Source: Adiantum capillus-veneris (taxonomy: Eukaryota; Streptophyta; Polypodiopsida; Polypodiales; Pteridaceae). Taken from it: 64,000 nt of DNA. The notes below the pieces were generated by a model. That model saw only the letters and a list, made by a program, of their open reading frames with translations, made no database searches and had not been told where the DNA came from. The stretch spans positions 71,836,435 to 71,900,434 of the forward strand of contig CM043950.1 of the NCBI GenBank assembly GCA_014529385.2, in the 5' to 3' direction. The position numbers and the translations under genes are program-made. This document shows, in pieces, positions 24,511 through 36,108 of this stretch; position 1 is the stretch's first letter; each line of letters starts with the position of its first letter.

Positions 24511-27275
24511 TGTGAGGTCCCCACCCCGTCGTATCAAACAACGAATCTGATGGTAAACCTGGTGGCCACTAGATCTATAGCGGAAGCAAACAAAATGGTT
24601 CAGGGTTCAACTAGCGGACGATCTCTCATCACAAAGTGAGTCGAGTTCGAGCTTACTAGCAACGAGATCTAGCTCCACCTCGCAGGGGAAGCGTACTTAA
24701 CTATCTAGGGATCCTAAGACCCACCTTCCAAGAGGAGAGAAACCCCGAGTGCCTTTTTCCCCATGTTTCAGAGGCAGGTACTCTCGAGGATTCGCCGCTC
24801 TAGGGGCAATGAGTAATACCAATATCGAGTAAGCACTATGGGGACAGAGAGTTCCCGACCAATCGGGACCACCCATCTCGTAGGCATTGGCAACCCGAGC
24901 CAAGCCCCCACTTTCCACCCCCACACTCACACTTCCTCGTGTGACCTAGTTACTACCACAAAGGTTGTTCAACATAGATATTCCTTGTTTAATTCCGAAT
25001 CACATCGTTCGTTAAAACAGCCCTTCAACCAGTATTGCAAACAACACTAAGACAGAATTCTAGTAAAAATTCTACTCAAACTTATTCATAAAAGTTCCAA
25101 TGTTCTGGAGGTACAACATCCCCCCTCCAGCGAGAGTTCACTCCTCCCGTTGTCACCTAGATGCCCATACAACTAGGTATGTCCACCGCATAGAAAGCAC
25201 GTCATGGACACTCCCACCGCATAGAAAGCAAGACGTGGGTTCCCACCGCATAGAAAGCAAGTCGTGGGTATCCACCGCATAAAAAGCAAGTCGTGGATTC
25301 AAGAGCCCTAACGAGGAACTCTGCCCCCTGTGATCAGTAGGGGGGTCAGGACTGATTCAACATTGGAAATAAAATGAACATGTCGAGCTAAATTTTCCCT
25401 AGCAAACATTCTTTCCTCTTGCAAACAGCATACCCATCAATCATTTCTTTCCTACTTTATACTTAAATGTACTATGCATTCAATGTCGAGGTTTCTGTCG
25501 GATTTCTCCAACATGTTCGTGGATATGTTCATTCCTAACTAATCGTATGCAATGTTAATTAAACAACTTGAATAGAAATTGGGACCTACCTCTTCCATTT
25601 CTTCGTCAATAGCCCGTGAGATGGCCGGTATTTGCTCGTCCATGGGAGCCTTTCCTTTTCCGTTGACATTGCTTGTTCCCGCCTCGCGGTCGTGGGCTCC
25701 ACTGCAGTGAGTTCTCTTAACCGGGGCCATTTTTCTCACTACTTAAATGATAGACTTGAAAAGAAAAAGAACTAAGGTCCGAGAGTAACATGACAAAGCA
25801 ATCGGTAGATTAGATTTATTAAAGACTCCTCCTTATGCACGAGGTTAGATTTTTCCCTTTTTGCCCTAGCAATTTTTAAGGGTAATTCTGTATCCACCCT
25901 ATGGGAAACGACTCTAAGGTTAATTACTTGGCTTAGATGATTAAGAAATTCAGAGTTTTTCTAATTGATTCACGAAAGATATGAAGTAAGCAAGCTCATT
26001 CATTTTCCTAGAGCAATATGAAGGTGCAGAGTGACCGCAGGCATGTGTGATGGAAAACCTTCTTCTTATTGGACTAATGACGGATTAATTTTCAGCCTTA
26101 ATCGCACCTAAATGTGGGAGAAGATTAAGTATAATTTAATTACAACTCTATTGAGTAGTGAAAGATTGAATTATACACTATTACTAGCTGACAATTTATT
26201 GACTATACTGCCTAGAGAGAGAATCTTTCCTAATCATGCATTAATCCTTGATTAAGGATGATGAATGGCTGAATAAATTAACTAAATGAATGATAATTAT
26301 GTAGTGAAGTATAGCTATGAAAACTTAGAGAGCAGCTATAGAGAATTATAGCTAAAAGTAGGCATAGTAGACAAGAATTATGAGTGGGTAATGATGAGAT
26401 TAAGAAAAGTAGTAATTAAACCATAATTACGGTGATTAGGGGCTGAAAATCCTCTTAAATTTCTGATGCAATGAATCCTCGAGATGGGAAATTCGGCAGC
26501 ACCTCCCTCCTTGCTTCTCCTTCAAAAGTTGTGTGTGTGCCGGCAGCACCTTCCCAGTGTGTAGGTGTGTGAGTATGCAATGTGTGTGTGTGTGTGGGTA
26601 GGCCTTTAAATAGGCTCCTACAGGCTGAAAATCGATTTGTGTTGCTAATTGCATCTGGATGAGCACTCAGTCCTTGCATGGCAAGTCCAGTTGCCTACCC
26701 ACCAAGTGTCCAGTTGGCTCAGTAAACTGACTCTCACACTGAGTTGCAGGCTTGGCAGCTTCCCCAAGAATCCCACAAAGCAAGAGGGCGCCCCCTAGCT
26801 GCTAAAGCAGGTCTGGAGTGGGCTGGGACCTGTTCCCACACAGCCTCGGGGCCCCGGTGCCTCCCGGACAATTTTGTGGAAAATTGGTTTTAGGCTAAAA
26901 CGGGCCATACGAGTCGGATTTTGATGCCGTAAATTGCTATACTAAGCTCTAACTAAGACGTACGGGTCTGAGTACCTGCCATATTTAGCAGCCCCCCCCT
27001 CCCCTCCCCGGGGTCTCAAAATGCATTTTTTTCAAATTCTGGGTACGGGTGCAGATTTTCGAGACGGTCGAGACTGGACGGTTCGGGTGACCAAAAACTT
27101 ACTATTTTTAGAAATTTTTCACAAAAATTATTTTAATTCACATTTTGAAGCTTTATAACATTCTAAACATCATGACACTGACAGAATCTGAAAAACTGCT
27201 AAAAATAGTAACTTATTCCATTGTATTCATTTCGTAGTACAAGGGTGCTCTTGTGCTCAGGTCAGAGACCTTACA
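24511..27275 (-). repeat. Chromovirus 3' LTR (2,765 bp)
   Basis: Begins TGTGAGGTCC and ends GACCTTACA on the plus strand, a near-perfect inverted terminal match. It is colinear with the right LTR. It contains TATTTAAAG (minus, 26,612-26,604), a TG microsatellite and a copy of the small LTR exon (about 25,730-25,590) with its splice donor kept. Confidence 0.95.
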
Positions 27276-27306
27276 ACCTCCGCAACGTGAAAAATTTGAG
27301 ATGTCC

Positions 27307-30300
27307 TCATCTCAAGAATGAGTTTGGGTAATCTTTTAAGAGCGTCGATTCGTCCTCCCAAGTTGCATCTTCTTCAGGGTAATCCTTCCATTTTACTAGA
27401 TGCTCCGTGATAGTTCTGTTGCGTAACTTTCTTTCCCTTGTTTCAAGTACACAGTCAGGTTGGAGCTCGAGAACTCCTTGTGCTGGCATGACTATCTGAT
27501 CTGAGTCCAAGAATTGATCAGGATTGGGAATATAGGGTTTGAGTAAGCTGACATGGAATACATCATGAACCTACAAGTTTGCAGGTAACTTTAGCTTGTA
27601 GGCATGGTCACTTACAACCTTAACGATCTCAAATGGTCCACAATACCTTGGGCTTAGCTTCTTGTATCTGCCTAGCGATAAATTGCTTTTCTTAGGTCAG
27701 ACTCGGAGAAAAACCTTATCTCCTTCCTTGAAAGTTCTATCTGTGCTGTTCTTATCTGCATAGTGCTTCTGCCTATCTTGAGCTGCCTGAATGTCCTGGC
27801 GAATGGCTCTAGTCTGTGCTTCAATATCTTCTAACATCTTTCTAGAGGCTTCTACTCTGATGGTTGGATCTGAAAAGTTCACTGGTGCTAAACAGTCCTG
27901 TCCATAAAGAGCTTTGAAAGGTGACATTCCAATGCTTCTGTGTTCGGAAGAGTTATAAGCATATTCTACCAAAGGTAGATATTGTAACCACTTCTTTGGT
28001 TCTTGCGAACAATAGGCTCTGAGAATGTCCTCAATGACTTGATTAACTCTTTCAGTTTGCCCATCTGTTTGTGGATGGTATGCTGTACTGAAAGCTAATT
28101 GTGACCCAATAGATTGGAAAAGAGAAGTCCAAAATTTTGATGTAAACTTGGCATCTCTATCACTGACTATACGCTTGGGTAGACCATGTAGCCTGAAAAT
28201 ATCCTTGATGAATACCCGACTAATATCTGAAGCAGTAAAGGTTGTCTTTACGAGTATTAGATGAGGCACTTTTGTGAGCATGTCAACAACCACAAAAACA
28301 GAATCATAACCTCCTGTAGAAGGTAACCCTGTAACAAAATCCATACTGATGCATTCCCACTTCATCTCGGGTATGTCAAGAGGTTGAAGTTGCCCGGGTA
28401 ATTTGATCCTTTAGGCCTTTATCCGTTGACAAGAAAGACGTTGCCTCACATAGCGAACTATGTCTCCTTTCATTCCAGACCAGAAATAACTCCTTCTGAC
28501 GGCGTGAAGAGTTTTAGCATAGCCTGGGTGTCCGGATGTAGGGTTATCGTGTGCTTCATATAGAATGGCCTTCTTTAAAGCTGGGTCTCTGGGTACACAG
28601 AGTCTATGTCTGTAGTAAAGACATCCTCCCATAAGAGAGTAATCTTTAGCTTCAGGCATCTTATTCTGCTGGACTAATGAAGCCATACGTTGGTACTCTG
28701 GATCTTCGAGGGATGCTTCTTTGATTCCATCCCAGATAGGGTTATTTGGAATAGAGATAGCTCCGAGAAACGATTTTCGGCTAAGACCATCTGCAACTGC
28801 GTTTTCCTTCCCTGGTCTATACTTTATGTCAAGGTCATATTCCTGTAATAGCTCTATCCATCGCCGTTGTCGCATATTGAGAATGGGTTGAGTAAAAATC
28901 CACTTTAAACTCTTGTGGTCTGTAACCAACTGAAACTTGCGTCCAAGAAGATAATGTCTCCAACTTCAGTGCATGTATAACTGCTAAAAGTTCCAGATCA
29001 TGAGTGGGATAATTCTTCTCATGATCCCTCAGCTTTCGCGAAGTATACGCCACCGGTCTTCCTTCTTGAGTAAGAACTCCGCCTAGAGCAAACTTACTAG
29101 CATCTGTCGCTACTTCAAATTCTTTACTGAAGTCTGGAAGCTTTAAAATAGGAGCTGAGACCAAGAATTCTTTTAGCTTAGCAAAACTAGACTCGTGCTC
29201 GGTCTTCAAATCGATCCTCATTCCTTTCTTCAGGAGTTCCGTCAAAGGTGCAGCAATACGTGCATAATCCTTGACAAAAATCGTGTACCATCCCGTTATT
29301 CCAAGAAATCCCCTTACTTCGCTGACAGTGGATGGTTGAGGCCAGTCAACGATGTCCTTGACTTTGTCTAGGTCCACTGAAATCCCTTCAGCCGAAATGA
29401 CAAATCCAAGATAGTTGACCTTTGGTGAGCAAAAAGTGCACTTGCTCTCTTTAGCGTAAAGCTGGTGTTCTCGAAGGAGATCAAGTACTTTGCCAACATG
29501 TTCCTTGTGATCTGTTTCATTCTTAGAATAGACTAGAATGTCATCAAAGAAAACCAAGACAAAGTCGTCCAGGTAAGGTTTGAAAATATCCTGCATGAGT
29601 CGATTGAAGCTTGCAGGAGCATTTGTTAGACCAAAAGACATTACTGTGAATTCGTAGTGTCCATACCTGGTGTTGAAAGCTGTCTTTGGAATATCTGATT
29701 CCTTGATCCTGATTTGGTAATATCCTTGATCCTGATTTGGTAATATCCTGACCTTGGATCAATCTTTGTAAATATTTTGGCGCCGTGGAGCCTGTCCAAG
29801 AGTTCCTCGATCCTTGGAATTGGATACTTGTTCTTGACAGTTACCTGATTCAGCCCACGATAGTCTATGCATAGCCTTAAGGTCCCATCCTTCTTCTTCT
29901 GGAAAAGAACTGGAGCACCCCAAGGAGAAGTACTGGGTCGAATGAATCCTTGCTCAATGAGTTGCTTAAGTTGTTCTTTGAGTTTGATGGCCTCTAGAAG
30001 TGACATTTTATAAGGTCTTTTTGAGATAGGTTCACACCCAGGGATAGTCTCAATCCCATGATCTACCTCTCTGTGTGGTGGAAGATTCGTAAGGTCTTCG
30101 GGGAGTACGTCATCATACTCCCTCAGCCAGTCTGGTCGAAGTGAGGTATCTGATTGGTCCACCTTATTGAGTTTAACTGCATATATTTGCTGACCCTTTC
30201 TTAGTCCCTTCAAGAGTCTGCTGGCCTTAACTAGAATAGCCCTAGGTCTCCCATTTTCCCCCTGAATTAAGGCTTCATTACCCAAGTTATCTGTAAATGT

Positions 30301-31587
30301 AAAGTTTCCTTGTGCACAATGGATATGGGCCTTATTTTGCTTTAACGAGTCCATCCCTAGACTCCCATCAAAGAATCCTAAGGGTAGGGTTCGAAATTGG
30401 GCAGAAGTTGGGTGTCCCCCTAAATCAAAGTCAATTTTTCCTGCAGAGTGTTGAGATACTACCTCCTTGCCATTTGCTAACTCGACAACTAGCTTGCTTG
30501 ACGGATACTTATCTAGCTTAAGGTTTGTCATGCATCTGGGTGAAAGAAATGAAAGAGTACTGCCACAATCTATAAGGAAGTTAACTTGTTCACCTCTGAG
30601 AGATCCTGGCGTATGAATGACTGCGTATTTCTCGCAACCATTGGGATTGTCAATTGCAGCATGTAGGGTTGCTCTCTCCACTGCTTCATCACCCACAGTT
30701 GGTTGAACCATTGCGGCATTCACTCTGGCGGTAGCTCCACGCCCTCGCCCTCTGTTCATTCTTCCGCGTCCTCCTCTTCCATTATCTTGGCCACGCCCAC
30801 GGGTATTCAAGGGTATGGCATTGGCGTTGGTTGCATGAATGTTCCTGGGGCAATTGGATCTGTAGTGTCCATGCTCGCCGCAACCATAGCATCGAACATC
30901 AGGGAACTCCATGGTTGTGGTGGTAGCCACAATAGGGCGCTGGTTATAGGTTTGGTTGGCTGGTCTGTTGTCCCAAGCAGTGTTCCTTGCCCTCTTTGCC
31001 CAATGATTCCTCCTATTCTGATTAGCCTTTTGTACTTCGAGAGCTAGAGGTTTAGCCCTCAACAAGGCATCCTGTAGTGTTGATGGCCTGAGAGCCTCCA
31101 GCCGAGTGTTCAAGGGATTGATTAGTCCTTGACAGAACCTTGCCACATGTTGTTCCAAGGTCATCTTAGGAGCATATCTCCGAAGAGTGACAAACTTTGC
31201 ATAGTATTCTTCGACAGTTGAATTCAGCTGCCGAAGTGAAAAGAATTCATTCATTCTCAAGGTCCTGTAGGCAGTTGGTAAATAACGCCCCATTATCGCA
31301 GCTTTGATGTCTTCCCAAGATTGGGAAGATCCTTTAATGTCCAGGTCTCTGCAATGTTGCTTCCACCATATCTTGGCATCGCCAGTCAAGCGGAACATCG
31401 CAAGCATGGTCTGATTTACGGGTTGGGTTCCCGCAGCTTCAAAGTAATCGTCCATGGCTTCCATCCATACTTCCGCATCTCTCTCCACATTTTCCCCCTC
31501 GCCCTTAAAGATCGGAGGTTGGGCTTGTTTGAGGAGAACCTTCTTCTCTTGCGCTGCCGAGTACAGAGCAACAGGCGGTACCTACAT
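27307..31587 (-). pseudogene. Chromovirus gag-pol, broken
   Basis: ATG at 31,587 is followed at once by TAG, then an open Gag ([16 protein letters not shown]; zinc knuckle [14 protein letters not shown]). Protease shows [13 protein letters not shown], with Cys where DSG or DTG is usual. RT has [10 protein letters not shown], RNase [13 protein letters not shown]. The integrase zinc region reads YVRQRLSC, its first Cys lost. The integrase core has MDFVTGLP, VSDRDAKF and QTERVNQ, so D, D and E are present. A chromodomain (HLVKWKDYPEEDATWEDE) ends the ORF at 27,307. Breaks: a 23-bp tandem duplication at 29,701-29,746, a 1-bp deletion near 28,970, TAA at 28,413, TGA near 27,695, and TAG near 27,573. 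Translated as a polyprotein when intact. Confidence 0.93.
29701..29746. repeat. 23-bp tandem duplication in RT
   Basis: CCTTGATCCTGATTTGGTAATAT, written here as two adjacent copies at 29,701-29,723 and 29,724-29,746. It shifts the frame between YYQIRIK and the downstream RT. Confidence 0.93.
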
Positions 31588-31798
31588 GGGTTATACGAAA
31601 TTCTTGATACCATTACTTGAATTTCAAGATAGACACGAGACTTTAATAAAATTCAAAATTCCACTTTATCAAGAGACAGAGATTCAGAGACAAAAAGCAC
31701 TTTATTGGTGGAAATTTATTACAATCGAAACTCCTCAAGGTTTAGAATGACTGATGACCGCTTATTACATGGCTTTATGGATTGCGTATAACATACGC

Positions 31799-32302
31799 CT
31801 AGGAAATGGTATTGGCATGATGCACTACTTCATTCGTGTAATAGTTCTTATACACATTCTTGAGGGGATAATAAACTAAGATATCGGACCGGAGTTCCGC
31901 TTTCAGTAATCCAAAGGTTTTGACTCGGTTTGCTGGAATCACATTGATGACCTTCTCCAAGAGCCAGTCGTTGATGGTTTGGTTGGAGTTTCCCGAAACA
32001 GTCTGGTCCAATCATGTGGGCACCAAGTATAATATCTCTATCACTCTCAACTCTTCTCCCCAACGTATCTTCTTCAAGTCGGTAGCCAGGCACCCTAGCT
32101 TCCGAGCATTGCTGTAGTAAACCCCTCCTGGAAATGTCCAATCAAGTTCCCATCCTTTGTCAATGCGAGTGGAGTGTGGCGTATAAGCCTTCAACAGTAT
32201 CTCCATGACATCTCGCCTGAACTGGTAAACAGGGGATCTTCGAGCTTGCTCATAAATAAGCTCAAACACTTGGAACTTCCAATATTCGAGCATGGGGTCT
32301 TC
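31799..32302 (-). pseudogene. Extra pre-gag ORF of the chromovirus (exon 2)
   Basis: About 167 codons in one frame between the primer-binding site and gag, broken only by TGA at 32,014-32,012. It reads EDPMLEYWKFQVFELIYEQA near the start, RRDVMEILLKAY, then WGEELRVIEILYLVP, and ends ANTIS. A TTGCAG|G splice acceptor precedes codon 1 (AG at 32,304-32,303), and AATAAA-like motifs follow the end. No family is recognised. It is not in the gag frame. In phase it could join the LTR exon at 33,636-33,496. Confidence 0.55.
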
Positions 32303-32402
32303 CTGCAACACCAATGCAAGGAATTCGGATCAACTACCTATATACTTTCAGTTCCTTTTAAATGTTCAAACAATACGACTTTATTTTCCCAGCCTAACCT
32401 AG

Positions 32403-32414
32403 GCTCTGATACCA
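32403..32414 (-). promoter_or_regulatory. Primer-binding site for initiator Met tRNA
   Basis: On the minus strand TGGTATCAGAGC lies two bases inside the 5' LTR boundary. It is the standard complement of the initiator methionine tRNA 3' end used by many plant LTR elements. Confidence 0.95.
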
Positions 32415-33495
32415 GGTGTGAGGTCCCCACCCCGTCGTATCAAACAACGGATCTGATGGTAAACCTGGTGGCCACTAGATCTATAGCGGAAGCAAACAAA
32501 ATGGTTCAGGGTTCAACTAGCGGATGATCTCTCATCACAAAGTGAGTCGAGTTCGAGCCTACTAGCAACGAGATCTAGCTCCACCTCGCAGGGGAAGCGT
32601 ACTTAACTATCTAGCGATCCTAAGACCCACCTTCCAAGAGGAGAGAAACCCCGAGTGCCTTTTTCCCCATGTTTCGGAGGCACGTACTCTCGAGGATTCG
32701 TCGCTCTAGGGGCAATGAGTAATACCAATATCGAGTAAGCACTATGGGGACAGAGAGTTCCCGACCAATCGGGACCACCCATCTCGTAGGCATTGGCAAC
32801 CCGAGCCAAGCCCCCAATTTCCACCCCCACAGTCACACTTCCTCGTGTGACCTAGTTACTACCACAAAGGTTGTTCAACATAGATATTCCTTGTTTAATT
32901 CCGAATCACATCGTTCGTTAAAACAACCCTTCAACCAGTATTGCAAACAACACCAAGACATAATTCTAGTAAAAATTCTACTCAAACTTATTCATAAAAG
33001 TTCCAATGTTCTGGAGGTACAACATCCCCCCTCCAGCGAGAGTTCACTCCTCCCGTTGTCACCTAGATGCCCATACAACTAGGTATGTCCACTACAAAGA
33101 AAGCACGTCATGGACACTCCCACCGCATAGAAAGCAAGACGTGGGTTCCCACCGCATATAAAGCAAGTCGTGGGTATCCACCGCATAAAAATCAAGTCCT
33201 GGATTCAAGAGCCCTAACGAGGAACTCTGCCCCCTGTGATCAGTAGGGGGGTCAGGACTGATTCAACATTGGAAATAAAATGAACATGTCGAGCTAAATT
33301 TTCCCTAGCAAACATTCTTTCCTCTTGCAAACAACATACCCATCAATCATTTCTTTCCTACTTTATACTTAAATGTACTATGCATGCAATGCCGAGGTTT
33401 CTGTCGGATTTCTCCAACATGTTCGGGGATATGTTCATTCCTAACTAATCGTATGCAATGTTAATTAAACAACTTGAATAGAAATTGGGACCTAC

Positions 33496-33636
33496 CTCTT
33501 CCATTTCTTCGTCAATAGCCCGTGAGATGTCCGGTATTTGCTCGTCCATGGGAGCCTTTCCTTTTTCGTTGACATTGCTTGTTCCCGCCTCGCGGTCGTG
33601 GGCTCCACCGCAGCGAGTTCTCTTAACCGGGGCCAT
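33496..33636 (-). CDS. Small coding exon within the LTR (predicted exon 1)
   Basis: An ATG at 33,636 opens 47 codons (MAPVKRTRCGGAHDREAG ... ISRAIDEEMEE) ending at GAG|GTAGGT, a strong plant splice donor, in phase 0. The same frame and donor are kept in the 3' LTR copy with few changes. The protein is short, charged and unlike known domains. Joining to the acceptor at 32,303 would remove 1,193 bases containing the primer site and link it in frame to the pre-gag ORF. Splicing is predicted, not shown. Confidence 0.5.
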
Positions 33637-34537
33637 TTTTCTCACTACTTAAATGATAGACTTGAATAAAAAAAAGAACTAAGGTCCGAGAGTAACATGA
33701 CAAACCAATCGGCAGATTAGATTTATTAAAGACTCCTCCTTATGCACGAGGTTAGATTTTTCCCTTTTTGCCCTAGCAATTTTTAAGGGTAATTCTGTAT
33801 CCACCCTATGGGAAACAACTCTAAGGTTAATTACTTGGCTTAGATGATTAAGAAATTCAGAGTTTTTCTAATTGATTCACGAAAGATATGAAGTAAGCAA
33901 GCTCATTCATTTTCCTAGAGCAATATGAAGGTGCAGAGTGACCGCAGGCATGTGTGATGGAAAAACCTTCTTCTTATTGGACTAATGACGGATTAATTTT
34001 CAGCCTTAATCGCACCGAAATGTGGGAGAAGATTAAGTATAATTTAATTACAACTCTATTGAGTAGTGAAAGATTGAATTATACACTATTACTAGCTGAC
34101 AATTTATTGACTATACCGCCTAGAGAGAGAATCTTTCCTAATCATGCATTAATCCTTGATTAAGGATGATGAATGGCTGAATAAATTAACTAAATGAATG
34201 ATAATTATGTAGTGAAGTATAGCTATGAAAACTTAAAGAGCAGCTATAGAGAATTATAGCTAAAAGTAGGCATAGTAGACAAGAATTATGAGTGGGTAAT
34301 GATGAGATTAAGAAAAGCAGTAATTAAACCATAATTACGGTGATTAGGGGCTGAAAATCCTCTTAAATTTCTGATGCAATGAATCCTCGAGATGGGAAAT
34401 TCGGCAGCACCTCCCTCCTTGCTTCTCCTTCAAAAGCTGTGCGTGTGCCGGTAGCACCTTCCCAGTGTGTAGGTGTGTGAGTATGCAATGTGTGTGTGTG
34501 AGCATATATATGTGTGTGTGTGTGTGTGTGGGTAGGC

Positions 34538-34546
34538 CTTTAAATA
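34538..34546 (-). promoter_or_regulatory. LTR TATA-like box
   Basis: TATTTAAAG on the minus strand, identical in the other LTR at 26,612-26,604, about 900 bp upstream of the LTR exon. This fits a transcription start in the LTR. Confidence 0.5.
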
Positions 34547-34925
34547 GGCTCCTACAGGCTGAAAATTGATTTGTGTTGCTAATTGCATCTGGATGAGCAC
34601 TCAGTCCTTTCATGGCAAGTCCAGTTGCCTACCCACCAAGTGTCCAGTTGGCTCAGTAAACTGACTCTCACACTGAGTTGCAGGCTTGGCAGCTTCCCCA
34701 AGACTCCCACAAAGCAAGAGGGCGCCCCCTAGCTGCTAAAGCAGGTCTGGAGTGGGTTGGGACCTGTTTCCACACAACCTCGGGCCCCCGGTGCCTCCCG
34801 GACAATTTTGTGGAAAATTGGTTTTAGGCTAAAACGGGCCATACGAGTCGGATTTTGATGCCGTAAATTTCTATACTAAGCTCTAACTAAGACGTACGGG
34901 TCTGAGTACCTGCCATATTTAGCAG

Positions 34926-34955
<30 letters not shown>
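34926..34955. repeat. Poly-C tract (30 C)
   Basis: Thirty consecutive C on the plus strand. The partner LTR has a short interrupted C run at the same place (about 26,993-27,009). Confidence 0.9.
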
Positions 34956-34957
<2 letters not shown>

Positions 34958-35221
34958 GGTCCGAAAATGCATTTTTTTCAAATTCAGGGTACGCGTGCAG
35001 ATTTTCGAGAGGGTCAAGACTGGACGGTTTGGGTGACCAAAAACTTACTATTTTTAGAAAATTTTCACAAAAATTATTTTAATTCACATTTTGAAGCTTT
35101 ATAACATTCTAAACATCATGGCACTGACAGAATCTGGAAAACTGCTAAAAATAGTAACTTATTCCATTGTATTCATTTTGTGGTACAAGGGTGCTCTTGT
35201 GATCGGGTCAGAGACCTTACA

Positions 35222-35226
35222 AACAG
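35222..35226. repeat. Target-site duplication AACAG, right
   Basis: Matches 24,506-24,510 on the other side of the chromovirus. Confidence 0.95.
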
Positions 35227-35556
35227 CTTCTGCTTGTGGCTTGGTAGTTGGTTCAACTGAATCTTCTTGAGGCTTTGTAGCTGCTTTAGCTGATTTTGCT
35301 TGTGTTGTTGTAGAAGGTCCAGCTTCATCTTTGTCCGTTTCCTTGGGTTGTTCATAGCTGGCCTGCTCCTCTTGTTTCTCTTTCCCATTTGTTTCCTCGT
35401 CTTCATTGGATTTGGCAGTGGGTGAAGGACTTGGACTAGGCATGGGATGATCTTCTTGTCTAGTGGTGGGAGAAGTGGGTCTTGGAGAAATTTCTACTTC
35501 TTCATGATGTGGTTCACTATTTTGTTCAGCTTATGCTTGCCTTTGTTGTGCAGCCA

Positions 35557-36108
35557 ACTCTTCCCTTGCTTTCCTTTGAGCTTCTAGAGCTTCTTGTACC
35601 TTCAAGACTTTGGCTTCTACATACATTCGGTCAAGCAGATCCTTTGGATCTTTTTCAATATTCTTCGTAGGGTTCTTGGTTCTAGGATCCTTGATTTCCC
35701 TGGGACTCCATGACTTTGGGTTTTCTCCTGCAACTTGGAGACTTCTTTCAAATGATTCTTTCTCTCTTTTGAACCTTGCTTTTTTATGATGCGTTTCTTC
35801 ATGGAGTGGGTCTTGGAGACATCTCACAACCAAATCTTCTCTTGCTTTCCTTTGCGCTTCTAGAGATTCTTGTACCTTTAAGGCTTTGGCTTCTGCATAC
35901 AGTCACTCAAGCAGATCGTTCAGATATTCTTTAATCTTCTTTGCGAGGTTCTTGGTTTTAGGACCCTTGATTTCCCTAGGGCTCCATGACTCCGGGTTTT
36001 CTCCTGCAGCTTGGTGACTTCTTTTAAATGATTCCTTCTCTCTTTTGAACCTTGCCTTTTTCTACTGCGGTTCTTCTTGATGGGCTGCCACTTCTTTCTT
36101 CTTTATTT
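35557..36108 (-). repeat. 276-bp in-frame tandem duplication
   Basis: Two adjacent copies, 35,557-35,832 and 35,833-36,108, offset by 276 bases (92 codons). Each encodes KKARFKREKESF, ENP(K/E)SWSPREIK and EAQRKARE. Identity is about 85-90 percent by eye, so the duplication is not recent. Confidence 0.85.

Larger units (their letters stand above)
24511..35221 (-). mobile_element. Ty3/gypsy chromovirus with both LTRs
   Basis: A complete-length LTR retrotransposon of about 10.7 kb in minus orientation. Both LTRs, the AACAG target duplication, the primer-binding site and a gag-PR-RT-RNase H-integrase-chromodomain order are visible. The LTRs look about 2-3 percent diverged by eye, so insertion is fairly recent, but coding is broken by stops and indels. 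An extra ORF lies between primer site and gag. The element lies inside the coiled-coil ORF. Confidence 0.95.
32417..35221 (-). repeat. Chromovirus 5' LTR (2,805 bp)
   Basis: Same TGTGAGG...CCTTACA ends as the left LTR. It differs from it by scattered substitutions, a longer TG/TATA microsatellite (34,488-34,530) and an expanded poly-C tract (34,926-34,955). Confidence 0.95.

Noticed and set aside
24697-25050. Open frames at the start of the chromovirus LTRs, repeated near 32,603-33,082
   Set aside because: Present twice only because the LTR is duplicated; no donor, acceptor or domain supports them, unlike the LTR exon at 33,636-33,496.
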